DNA of 64,000 nt, taken from Capsaspora owczarzaki ATCC 30864 (Eukaryota; Opisthokonta; Filasterea). The first letter of the stretch is position 1; each line of letters opens with the position of its first letter. Below are positions 1-10,127 of the stretch, in pieces. The translations under genes were made by a program, and so were the position numbers. The notes under the pieces were generated by a model, which saw nothing but the letters and a program-made list of their open reading frames with translations, ran no database searches and was not told the DNA's origin. The stretch is from assembly GCF_000151315.2 (NCBI RefSeq), contig NW_011887297.1:845587-909586 (forward strand), read 5' to 3'.

Positions 1-149
1 ACAAACAACCCCCAAGCAAGGGGGTCGGACGAGGTCACCAGAGCGAAATAGACGGAGAGCGAATCAAGAACGAGCCTCACGTCACACACTCTCACACACT
101 CTCACTCAAGAGAGACAGAGAGAGAGAGAGCAAGAAGGCGAGTGTGTAC

Positions 150-374
150 CTGTGACATCAGGCTGTGCAAGACATGGACCATCTGCGCAAAGTTGCGTGG
201 CCGTGGCACATCCGCAGCGCGCTGGTTGAGCAACTTGATTGGATCTACAAAGACCTCCGCGCCAATGCCACTGTCGCTGCCACTCAAACTGCTGATGCTA
301 TTCAGACGACTACTGTGGCCACTGCTGCTGGAAGCGGACGCGACGCCACTGCCGGCTCCGGAAGGGGTCGCCAT
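150..374 (-). CDS. Hypothetical protein, first exon only (gene runs off left edge)
   Basis: Seen: an ATG at 374 opens 75 codons that stop at a good splice donor (CAG then GTACAC, exon end 150). The rest of the gene lies beyond the left edge. The first 40 residues are Ser/Gly-rich and look disordered. They are followed by an ordered segment beginning VDPIKLLNQRAADVPRPRNF and ending HVLHSLMSQ at the donor. I do not recognise the family. Reading past the donor gives a low-complexity Ser/Leu stretch, which supports splicing. The 273 bp upstream, to the TBC gene stop at 648, is its probable promoter. Confidence 0.5.
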
Positions 375-647
375 GGGACGAGCAGCAAGGCGGCGGGAAT
401 GAACAAGAAGAAGAGGGGAGAACGAATGGGAGACTGAACCGAACCCTTGACTTTGTCATCACCATCACCCCTCGCTCAGTTCGCATTGTGTATTGTGTGC
501 GAATTAGAGGTGCTCGACACAACAATGAGGGTGATTGCGAGCAAATAGCGGTTGATATTTGAAGGAGAGGGTGAAACCACAACAAGGACATAAACAACGA
601 ACGAAAACAATGTTACTCGAGCCCAAAAAACCGAAAAACCTCGCGCG

Positions 648-3600
648 TTACTCGAGCCCAAACTGGGACGTTAACAAGGCAGTTGACGTGGCGTGTGCAA
701 GCTCATCTCGCAGGGTCTGATCGTGCTCCGCACCGTCCAGCAGTGCGGGCGTGGGCTGTGCGATCGAGCTGCCGTCGGACTGGGTTACAGCAAGCGTTGG
801 TGCAGTCTTCAGGGGCGACGTCAAGAAGGGCATGGTTGTGCGCAATGCGGTCGGCGACGAAGGCAGCGGTGGCGATGTTGCGCCAGCGATGGACGTGGTG
901 AAGCTGGCTCGCTCTGGCGAGCTAGTGACAGTTGCTGCAGTGGCCGCTGCCGCTGCCGTTGTTGTCGCTGTTGTTTCTTGCTCCAGAATGGCGGCATTGT
1001 GTTGAAACTGCTGTTGCTGCGAGTTGAGCATTTCTTGTTCCTCCTCGTGCAGTCGTTGTGTGCGTAGACGTTCTTGCGCCTCGATTTCGGCACGAGCCTT
1101 CCGCCGAATGTAATCGGCACGGTTTCGCTCGAGATCGTTGACTTCGTTCTTGACCATTGTCAGGTGGTGCTGCCGGCGCTGGGCAATCTTTGACTTTGGG
1201 AATGGATTCAAATCGGGGAAGCTCGCCTACTCGAAAAAGAAGCCAAAGAACAACGCAGTGAGAAAACCTCCAGTCTGTCAAAATGCAATCGAAAAAGTGC
1301 CCGCGCACAGACACACACGCTCACCTTCCAAAGCACATCCGGGTCAAAGGACTTTGTTGAAAGATTCTTCAGATAGTTAAAGATGGCCAGCGAGTCGTCC
1401 ATTGCAAGCAAGGTCTTTTCGTTCACGCGCAGCAATCCCAGCGCATATCGGAAGAGGACCTTGTTGCCTTCCAGGAAGAATGTGTCCCACACACGGAAGA
1501 GAACCTGCAATTAGGGATCAGAGGGGAAAAAAAAAGACAAGACACAAGTTAGGAACACACAAACGCAATCCCCGATTCCAACCGACCCACACATTCTTTG
1601 GCCTCCCTTCAATCTCACCTCAGGGGACAGTGCATCCACGAAAAGCGTCAAGAACCAGTTGAAAGTAATCATGGTCAGATCAATCTTGAGCTTGTCGAGA
1701 TGGGCAAAGAGACGCGGACACTTCTCCTGCAGCAAATCACGCAAGACACGCTGGTCGGCTTGGCTGGCAATCAGCGAGGCATTGTAGTAGTCCGGCGGCA
1801 TGACATGCTCAATCAGCGCGACAAGGCCCCAGAAAGAGTCCTCCTCGTTGAGATGGAGCAAGAGGATGGCGGCAATCAGGTTCATGCCCTGGCAGTAACC
1901 GACTTGCGGGTTGTGCCAGCTGTAGGCGACTAGCACACGACGCAGGTTTGCAATACCTGGCGCTGTGGGCGTCGAGTAATTGACATTGAGCGGCAGCGTT
2001 CGGAGCAGATCGAGCTCGATCTGCTGGGTCGCTCGCGATTGTTTGCGCACATTGCTTTCGAGCAGCTTGAAGTAGTGCCCAGCACCCATCATGCGGCGGT
2101 CGTCGCCGGTGAGCCGTTCAATGCACTCGAGCCAGATCTCTGTCCGGAACTCCTCCGGAATGCCGCTCCGCACGAGGGATTTTAACTCTTTCGCGTTGGG
2201 ATCGATCGGCTTGCCAGAATGTGTCTGCATGTAGCGGTTCCAGCGCTGCAAGCGAGTCTCCTGCAGGCTTTCGCTTTGAGTAGCGACTTGCTTCTTGCTG
2301 TGCTTGATCAGCGAGCCGAGCGCATCCGAGCTCGAGGGCTCCAAGAAGCCGTACTGATCGTACTGGCCGAGCGAGTCGAGCGCAGCATCGTTGGGCGCGT
2401 CACTCGGCTCGGCAAACGCAGGCAGGGTTGGATCGAGGTCAGCGATGCCTCCACCACCTTCACTACCCAGTCCAGAGCTGGCCGTTCCCGCTTGCGAGGC
2501 CGGAAGGCGCTGGAGAAGAGCATAGTAGGACGATCGAGCGCGCGAGAGGTCGCCCTCCAACTGGGCAATCTTCTTTTGCTGGCGAGCGATAGTGCGGTCG
2601 TTGTCGGTGCGGAACTGGATGACAGCGTTGTTTTCAGAGGTGAGAAACGAGTTGCGCTCGGCCAAGGCAGTGTTCTCCTCGCGGAGTTTCCTGATCTCGG
2701 CTTGCGCCGTCTGGAATTGGTGTCGATCAATTGTTTTATCGCTGAGCGAGACAATTTCACGATCGCGCTCAACGAGCGTATCCGAAATGGCCAGCAGCTG
2801 CTCTTCAAGTGCGGCGATGCGCGCCCGCGCAGCATCTGCCTCGGCACGAGCCGTGTCACGCTCGTTGCTCATTTCGTGAATGTTGCTCTCGAGTTCCATC
2901 ACCCGTCGATCGCGCACAACAAGCAGCTCCTCCTTTTCTTTGTCTGACGCGCAGCGGTCGAGGGCCGCGCGCGACTGTCGCTCAGCATCCAACTCTTTGA
3001 TGCTCTGGTAAAGCGACTGCAGAACCTCCTCGCGAACCGAAATGTCCTTCTCTGCTTGCGCCAGCTCGTCGCGCAAGCTTTCGATGGTTGCGCTGTCCGT
3101 CGATTTGCCGAGCTTGATGCTAAAGCCAAACCGTTGGAAGGGCTTGGAGTCGGTGGTGTCGCTGGCCTTGCGCTGTGCCGACCCCGGGGTAGCCGGATGG
3201 GACACATTGCCGGGAGAGCTGGATGCAGAGCCAACGCCAGAGCCAGAGCCAGAGCCAGCGCCAGAGCCAAAGCCAGAGCCAGAGCCAGTCGCCGAACCAG
3301 AGCCACCCAGCGCAGTCTTCAACTTGAGGGAAGAAAACCATCGGTTTGACGACGAGGTTGAGGCCGTACTGACAGACGGTGGAGCGCTGGGTGCTGGCTC
3401 CAACGCTACCGGAGCCGCCGTGCTTGTGGCATCCGCGCCACTACCAGGTGCTGACGGTGTGGGCTGGGCGGTGGTGACTTGCGGTGGTGCCTCGGTACTA
3501 CTGCTGGCACTAGAGCCGGTCTCGGCTGCTGCCGCGATGCTATTTTCCAAATACACGGCATACGGAAGAGGCCTCGGGGGTGGTCCACGACGCTCAGATG

Positions 3601-5016
3601 CAGGCGAACCGGATGGAGAGACCGTACCAAGGCTCGGCCTTGCGGGCGGCGCAGTTGTAGCGGTCGAGGGAGGCAAAGCTGTGCCGCTGGGCGCGAGTGC
3701 GGGCTCGGGTGAGACAGCCGCCTGCGTGGGAGCCAGAGACGCAGCTGCACTCACGGGCGCGGGAGGAGTGGTTGCGGTTGTGTTTGTATTTGACTGGATG
3801 CGCGCTTGATAGCGCTGTCGCTCCTCCTGCAGCGATCCCAACCAACCCAGCATTGTTTCCTTGTCTCGCGCAGCAAGAATATATCGGCGGGCTTCCGTGC
3901 TGCGTGACACGACAAGACCGTTAGCAAATACGAACATGCCTATTCCACGCAATCAAGGAGCAAAGACCGCGTCTCTTACTTGATGGAAAAGTGACCAGAG
4001 TCGCTGTGCTTGTTGGCATCGTTGTCAATGGTGAATGTGGCGTTGGAAATGTCAATCGTTCTGTTTGCAGGAGAAGAGAAACAACAAACCACGTTAGGCA
4101 CGACCACTAGCTATCATCATCATCACCACCACCACCACCACCACCCAACGGATTCACTTACCCAAGAGGATAGACATCCTTGGGGCTCTCGTAGTAATGC
4201 AGCTGGCAGCTGAATGGTTGAAACACCATCCATCGCGTCTTCCACGTTTTCACCAAGCCCTTTGCGCCAAGCTTGTTCAGCCAGCCATGGATGGATGGGT
4301 GCTCGGACGAGCTTCCACTTGCGAGCGCGGGTTGGGCTGCGAGTGGCGGCGGCGACAACGGAGGCGATGTAGGCTCGAGTGTTTGTGTCGAGATTGGCAT
4401 TGCGACCATTCCCGCCACCGCGCTCATCATGGCAGCCGACATGTCGAGCGTCGGCTCCTCCAGCGACGCCGAGCGACTGCTGGATGACAGTGCAGCACTC
4501 GGCACGGCCGACGGTGGTCCCGCAGCAGCGCCTTGTCCGTCTTGCTGTCGATACCCAATGCGCGACTGTGTGTTTCAAAGAGGAGGGAAGAGATGATCAG
4601 TCGGCCGATACACCACGACACTCGGATACGAAAGAATCCGAAATCATGAGAGTGAATACATTGCAGGTTGAGCGTGTGTGAGTTGAGAGAAGCAGGGAGG
4701 AAGGGGGGGAAGTCATCGCAGCAGTCACAAGCGTCAAGCGTCTCAATCACGGGTCAAAACCAAAGGAAGGGGGAATCCTCAAAGTCATCAAAACAGCGGA
4801 GACCACGACGACGATCCACTCTTAACAACAAGCCAAACGAGTGGCAGGAGCGAGAAGCAAGGAAGGATGCGGGGAAAGTGGGGGAAGTGAGGATTCAGAA
4901 ACCTGTGCGGTGGCAAGGGACAAGTGCTCGTCAACGGCAGTGTCGACGCCAGTCACGCCAGCCAGCGGCGACGATGCGCTCGGACCGGCTGCTTGCAACC
5001 CAGTCTGCTTCAGCAT
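648..5016 (-). CDS. TBC1D2/Armus-like Rab GTPase-activating protein (PH + coiled coil + TBC)
   Basis: Exons (minus): 5016-4903, 4565-4162, 4060-3980, 3899-1619, 1504-1325, 1226-648; all phases agree and give 1212 residues. Role (family knowledge): GAP that switches off endosomal Rabs such as Rab7. Domains seen: a PH domain (about residues 110-235) split over three exons, starting at GWLNKLGAKGLVKTWKTRW and ending at ETMLGWLGSLQ; a long Ser/Ala/Pro/Gly-rich linker; coiled coil (about 470-680); TBC domain (about 770-1000). Both catalytic fingers are present: IELDLLR (IxxDxxR) and GYCQGMN (YxQ). The C-terminal ASFPDLNPFP segment matches the conserved ASFNDLNPFP of TBC1D2. Exon 4 carries a run of GSGSGAG-type repeats. 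The start at 5016 is the least certain part; a further upstream exon cannot be excluded. Confidence 0.88.
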
Positions 5017-5366
5017 CGGACTGGTGGTTTGGGAGGGAGGGAGGGAGGGAGGGAGAATGGAGACAGAAAACGAGACAACAAAGAAAGATCAGTGGGAAAA
5101 AAAGAAAGAAAGAAAAAGAAGGATTGGATTTGTTGTTTTGTCAATATGAAATTGGAGATTAAGCAACAACGACATTCACAACCAGACATCAAATACATCA
5201 TCAGCGGCAGAAGGAAATCACAGCATTAGAGAGAGAGAGAAAACCAACACAGAGCAGCAAATCCGCGCCATTGTTCAAAACGAAACAAGTTTTGTTCAAT
5301 GTCGACTGACCAGGTTTGTTTTTTCTGCAGAGCTAGAGCTGTTGGACACACCACATGTTGCAGCTA
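5017..5366. other. Intergenic: 5' side of TBC gene, 3' side of RPF2
   Basis: About 350 bp with no convincing ORF. It holds a (GGGA)n run near 5033-5055, A-rich stretches at 5098-5125 and an AGAGAG tract near 5230. It should contain the TBC promoter/5' UTR and the RPF2 3' UTR. Confidence 0.5.
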
Positions 5367-6560
5367 TTACTTGCGAGCAACCTTGGCCTTGCTGCGAGTG
5401 ACACGAGGGCTAATCTTGGGCGAGGCAGCAGCCTTGATGGCGGGGCTGGCAACCTTGGGCGCAGGAGCCGCATCCGAATCAGCGCGCGCTCGCTTAGGGC
5501 TGTGAGCAGGAGCAGCAGCAGCAGCAGGCAAGGCACGCGGCTGGACAGGCTCGGGTTGGCTGGCGTCCACACCGTCATCATCATCATCATCAGCGTCCGC
5601 TTGGGCGTGACTTCGCTTCAGACCCTTCATCTTGCGCGTCTGCAACTCGGCAAGGTCGGGCTGTGCAATGTGGACACGGCCGAGCTTGTTGCCAAGCGAA
5701 TCGTATTCGATATTCTTGACCTTGGTTGGCTTAAGCTGCTTGGGCACACGCAGAGCGTCTCGTCGCAGGTCGTCCGAGGCGAGTTGGGTGCGGCGAATCT
5801 CGAGGGTCATCGAGGGGCCAATCTCCTCGAGCTCGACGCGTGGTAGCCGGGTGCCGCTCTTCTTGAGGACAATGCGGTGGTGGTTGAGCAGAATGCTCTT
5901 GTCGCTCAGCGCAACAAAGGTGATGACGTGGTCGAGGCCTGCGAGGGCAATCTTGTCGACCACGGGGCCGCGGAAAAAGTCTGCCAGCAGGTTCTTGACG
6001 TGCTTGAGCTCGGGGAGCTGCTCAAACCCGTCGCCGGCAAAGAACAGGCACGGCTTGGAGCCCTGCACGCTCTTTTCATTCTTAAAATCGCTCAGCGACT
6101 TGAAGTCCTGCACACCAAACTCGATCATGTCAAGCAATTGGTGGTCAAAGGTACGCCCGAGAATCAAGTTGTGCGGGCGCTTCTTGGAGTGGTTGCCAAA
6201 GGCAAACAGCGACGCGTCGTACTTTTTCGAGAACGACTCGACAAACGTCGCATCCTCGAACGGGTGAATTGGGTTTTTACGACGCAGGTTGATTGTGTGT
6301 GGCTTGCGGAGCAGGCTAAACTCGCGCAGGCAGTTTGTGATGACTTCGGACGTGTTGCCGCCACGAACAAACAGCGACGACTTTGGGTTTTCCTCAATCT
6401 TTGGCGCGCGGTCTTCCAGGATGCGCTTTCCACGGCGGGTCTTGGCCTTGCGGACACCCGAAGATCCAGACGCAAACGCAGCGGCGGGATCGCGCGGCAT
6501 TGCGTTGCGCTTCTGCCGGTGGTTGGTCTTGGACTTTGGGATGAGGCCTGAGCGCGCCAT
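5367..6560 (-). CDS. RPF2: Ribosome biogenesis factor RPF2 (Brix domain)
   Basis: Single exon, 397 residues, ATG at 6560. Role (family knowledge): with RRS1 it brings the 5S RNP into the pre-60S subunit in the nucleolus. Seen: a basic N-terminus, then the Brix core from about residue 45, including APKIEENPKSSLFVRGGNTS, LRRKNPIHPFED, NLILGRTFDHQLLDMIEFGV and FFRGPVVDKIALAGLDHVI, all typical of RPF2. After residue 310 there is an Asp-rich run and an Ala/Pro/Lys tail of about 80 residues that family members vary in. It is one of the few intronless genes here. Divergent with the RPEL gene across 578 bp. Confidence 0.95.
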   Translation of the reverse strand: MARSGLIPKSKTNHRQKRNAMPRDPAAAFASGSSGVRKAKTRRGKRILEDRAPKIEENPKSSLFVRGGNTSEVITNCLREFSLLRKPHTINLRRKNPIHPFEDATFVESFSKKYDASLFAFGNHSKKRPHNLILGRTFDHQLLDMIEFGVQDFKSLSDFKNEKSVQGSKPCLFFAGDGFEQLPELKHVKNLLADFFRGPVVDKIALAGLDHVITFVALSDKSILLNHHRIVLKKSGTRLPRVELEEIGPSMTLEIRRTQLASDDLRRDALRVPKQLKPTKVKNIEYDSLGNKLGRVHIAQPDLAELQTRKMKGLKRSHAQADADDDDDDGVDASQPEPVQPRALPAAAAAPAHSPKRARADSDAAPAPKVASPAIKAAASPKISPRVTRSKAKVARK

Positions 6561-7138
6561 TCAATAGGGGAGTTCTGTAATAAGGGCGAATGCAATGCAA
6601 CGGGATGCGGTCAGTTCGTCTCAGATGCCAATGCTGAGTGATGCTGAGAGTGATGTGCCAAGCGAGGCAGTTGGAGGCGAGAGTGGTGGCTTTCAAGGGG
6701 GGTTCAAGTTCCACGTGGAGAGAGCGATGGGGATTCGTCTCGATGGTGGGGCTTCCACTTCTCACGAGATCGCTTCTATAATTCGGGTGGTGCACTGTGA
6801 GATGCCACTCGGCAGGGGAGGGGGCGGTGGGGTGAGTGGCGGCGAGGAAGGGGGGAGCGGCGGGGAAGAGCACAAGCAAGTCAATGGAAATGCATTGAGC
6901 AATGGCACAGCGGATTTACCAAAGAGAAAGAGAGAGTGGGTAGGAAGAACGACAGAACAAAGAAGGCAAAGGAACGGGTTGAACAGAGCTGTGTCAATTG
7001 GATGAATTGAGCGTTGACTGGTGGTCGGATACAGTAAAAGAAAGCGTGAATTGGGCTCGTTTCGCTCAGAAAGAGCTCACTCTTGTTTCACTGAGATTTT
7101 TCTGCGCCCCTTTTTTTTACAAAATCCAACCAATAAGA
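6561..7138. promoter_or_regulatory. Shared upstream region of RPF2 (-) and RPEL gene (+)
   Basis: This 578-bp gap lies between two divergent start codons and must carry both promoters. I see a TATAAT-like AT-rich patch at about 6777-6784, G-rich runs around 6820-6870, and a CCAAT pentamer about 10 bp before the RPEL ATG. None of these is proven functional. Confidence 0.4.
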
Positions 7139-9744
7139 ATGTCGGCTGCCGTCGCCCTTTCCGTCCATTCCAGTGAGTGAAGTAGAAAAAAAAAACGGTT
7201 CGGGGTTGTGAAAATGAAAAACTGGCACTTTTCCAATCGGCAAATTGGTGCAAAAGCAGCTGTTCGTCGCGCCGTCGCCGTCGTTCACCACACCATTGCG
7301 TGTTGCTACCGAGTCAATGCAGTCGTTGGCAAGCGAGTGAGCAGAGGGGGGAAGCGGAAGCACGCGAGATGACTCCGAAAGATGCGAAAAAACCTGCCGC
7401 ATTTGGCAGCTCCCATTGAAATTCGCGCTCTCCCTCTCTGCCCCTCGGACTCTCGCCAGCAGCCTGCCAGTGCGCTGCTGCAACCATTCGACATGCAACT
7501 GGACTGGCTTTGCTACGCACTCGGCGCTCGGCGGCAGACTCGCGATCGTGCGCTCGTGGTCCGATTGGAAACATTTCATGCTTCTCAATTTCCAAATTCT
7601 GACAAAATTTGCTGTTTTTGCTGCTTTTTTTTTTTTTATTGAATTTGAGCATTTGAGCCTTTTTTTTTTCTCCTTTGCTAATCCCGTCCTTTATCAATAC
7701 ATGGGTGTGTAGACGAAGCTGAGCATGCTGATGCGGCCATCAAGCTGCAAAACCGCCTGTCGCAGCGCATGGAACCGAGCGAGCTGCTCGATCGCAACAT
7801 TCTGAAAAGTACGCTCGTTTTGATTTCTGTTGTTTCGCACTCTCCGACTTGTTACTGACCCCCACTCCCCAATGTGCCCCTCTTTGTATTTACTTTCTCG
7901 TCTTGTTTGACTGTGTTCTTTAAACTGTTTACTTGGCTCGTGTGCCTTTTGCGGATGTGCGTTGGTCTTGGCGTTGTTTCTTGTTTCATTGCTTCTGTTT
8001 ACCTTCTTCCTTGCTTCTTCTTCTTCTTTTTCTTCTTCCTTGGTTTCTTTTTTTTCTGAAACAACCAATCCGATAAAAAAAACAACCTTGCCAACTGATT
8101 GCTGGCAGGCCTCGAAACGGCGCCTGCCATTCAGGCTGCGCAGACAGAGCTGGAGCGCGAACGACTCCGACAGACGCTCGATTCCAAGCTGGCCGCGCGT
8201 CCCGAACCGCTGGAAGCCGCCTCCCTCATCAACTCGACCGAGGATGCCGCCGATTTGCACTGTAAGTCTGAGTTGGAGGGGATCTCTGGGAAAATTGTGG
8301 TCAAGGGATTGTCTTGGTTCGAATGCGCACTTTTGTTCTTCGCACTTTTTTCGCTTTTGATGATGACGCTTGTTGTTTCTATTCGGCTTCGTCGCCCCTC
8401 TGTCGCCCCCTCCTCTGGTGCGGTTCGAGTGCTTTGCGTTGCTCATTTTCCTATGCGGGGAAGCGACGTAGGAATGGGGTCGAAAATATCAAAGAAGGAA
8501 GAGAAGAAGAAAGACACGTCCAAAAACCCCTTTGTGAAACATTTTCATCATGCGTCATATCGGCCTTTTCGTTTTTAAAGGGCCTATTTTGGCATCATGG
8601 GACATGCAGTCGTTGTTTTTTTGGTTGACAAAAAATCTCAATCGTCGGAATCGATTGTCTTACCGAAAACCTTTGTTCTGATTCTACCTACACACAAAAC
8701 ACCACAATGCCGCACATTGCAGCTCGCGACGCCACCATGGCCTCTACTGGCATCACCCTCGACCAGAAGCTGGCCAGCAGGCCCGACAAGGAGACCCTGG
8801 TCGAGCGCAACATTCTCAAGGACTCGCACTTGGCTCCTGCCCTCCAAGCCGCCGAGGAGGAACTCAAGAAGCAGCGCATGGAAGACAAGCTCAACCACAT
8901 GATTGAGCACCGTCCTCCCGTCCACGACCTGGTCGAGCACAACATCATCAAGGGTATGTATTTTATGTGGTACTTTTGGGGGTGGTGGCACACGCGACGT
9001 GGCACTCCTGCACGAGAGGATTGGCCTGCGTTGATGTTTTCGAACACAATCCGATTTCGAATATTTTATTTTGATGACGGCGTTGTTCTTTTGGGATTCC
9101 GTTCTTGCCAAGCGCTTTCTTGTGCCAGCTGCAGAAATGAGTGCGTAGTGTTCATGGTGACGTACCCGTCACTGGAGGGAGCGCGGGGAGGTGGTTGGAT
9201 GGATGTTGTAGTTGCTCTTTTGGGAGCAAGCTCATTTTGAACAAAACCAAAACCCCGACAAGATCGATTTTTTTTTTCGCTTCCTCCCCGACCTTTGTGA
9301 TCAATTTTTTACTCAAATTCCGATGCCGATCGATGTGCTGTGTTTACTCACTTGTCGAGCGTTTTTCAATTGCCTGTTTGCGCAGATGGAGGACTCGCCC
9401 CAGCTCTTCAGCATGCCCATGACGACCTGAAGAAGCACATGCTCGAGGACAAGCTCAACCACAAGCTTGAAAATCGCCCCGAAGTCAGCGATCTTGTTCA
9501 GCAGCACATCATGCACGGTAAGCCAGACACTTGCGTGGCGTTTGGAATGGTTTACAGTTTGTTCTCGTACCTCACCTATGTGTCTCGCTGCATTCTTGTT
9601 CACGCACAACTAGACCGCAGCGTTGCGCCATCACTCCAGTCGACTCAAGACTCGCTGAAGAAGGCCATCATTGAAGACAAGCTCACCGAAAAGCTGGAGC
9701 ACCGCCCGACTCAGGCAGAGCTCAAGAAGAAGCACGTCCTCTGA
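7139..9744 (+). CDS. RPEL-repeat protein, six tandem actin-binding-type repeats
   Basis: Exons: 7139-7172, 7713-7808, 8109-8261, 8723-8953, 9386-9517, 9614-9744; every intron is phase 1; 258 residues. Role (family knowledge): RPEL motifs bind monomeric actin in MRTF and Phactr proteins. Seen: motif arginines at residues 30, 74, 114, 158, 202 and 246, so spacing is 44, 40, 44, 44, 44. Motifs: SQRMEPSELLDRNIL, AARPEPLEAASLIN, ASRPDKETLVERNIL, EHRPPVHDLVEHNII, ENRPEVSDLVQQHIM, EHRPTQAELKKKHVL. The third is closest to consensus; the first has Met for Pro and the second has lost the EL..NIL part. Linkers repeat the pattern APALQ...LKK...EDKL. No SAP, coiled coil, PP1-binding or DNA-binding domain follows, so this is an RPEL-only protein, unlike animal MRTF or Phactr. 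The 34-nt first exon is supported by an ATG, a GTGAGT donor and the correct phase. Confidence 0.9.
7173..7712 (+). other. Long first intron of RPEL gene
   Basis: 540 bp, GTGAGT...TAG. It contains T-rich runs (7626-7639, 7660-7671). No RNA gene or alternative coding exon is apparent. Introns 3 (8262-8722) and 4 (8954-9385) of the same gene are also over 400 bp and look non-coding. Confidence 0.6.
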
Positions 9745-10127
9745 AGTCGCTTTCAGGTGGCATGTGATGTTAGTTGTCAATATGAACGGAGACAATGCAA
9801 GATGTTAGTGTCAATATGAACGAAGCAAATGTATGCTCGATTGTTCTTGTCTTCAATTTAACTTGCCGATTTCGGTGCTAACATGTCCACAAACTCGCCA
9901 TCCATGCATACGTGCATCAACGACAACCAACAGTCTCGACTCTCACGACTGTGAATGACTAGAAAATGCTAAATTGCAATTTGCAACGTTGCATTGCAGA
10001 AAAACCATATTACAGCTACATCAAAACATTGCACTGAAAAGACGACTCGAAAACGAACAAGCAAATGATCGATTGTTTTCAAAAAAAAAAACGAAAGAAA
10101 AAATGAAGGTTTGAGGAGGGGGTTGCG
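9745..10127. other. Convergent 3' region between RPEL and SLC12 genes
   Basis: 383 bp of AT-richer sequence with no ORF support. Near 9767-9825 the phrase GTTAGTGTCAATATGAACG appears twice in slightly different form, about 36 bp apart. An A-run lies at 10081-10091. It serves as 3' UTR/terminator space for both genes. Confidence 0.5.

Noticed and set aside
3042-3809. Plus-strand Pro/Glu-rich ORF opposite the TBC gene
   Set aside because: Antisense of the Gly/Ser/Ala-rich linker of the TBC1D2-like protein.
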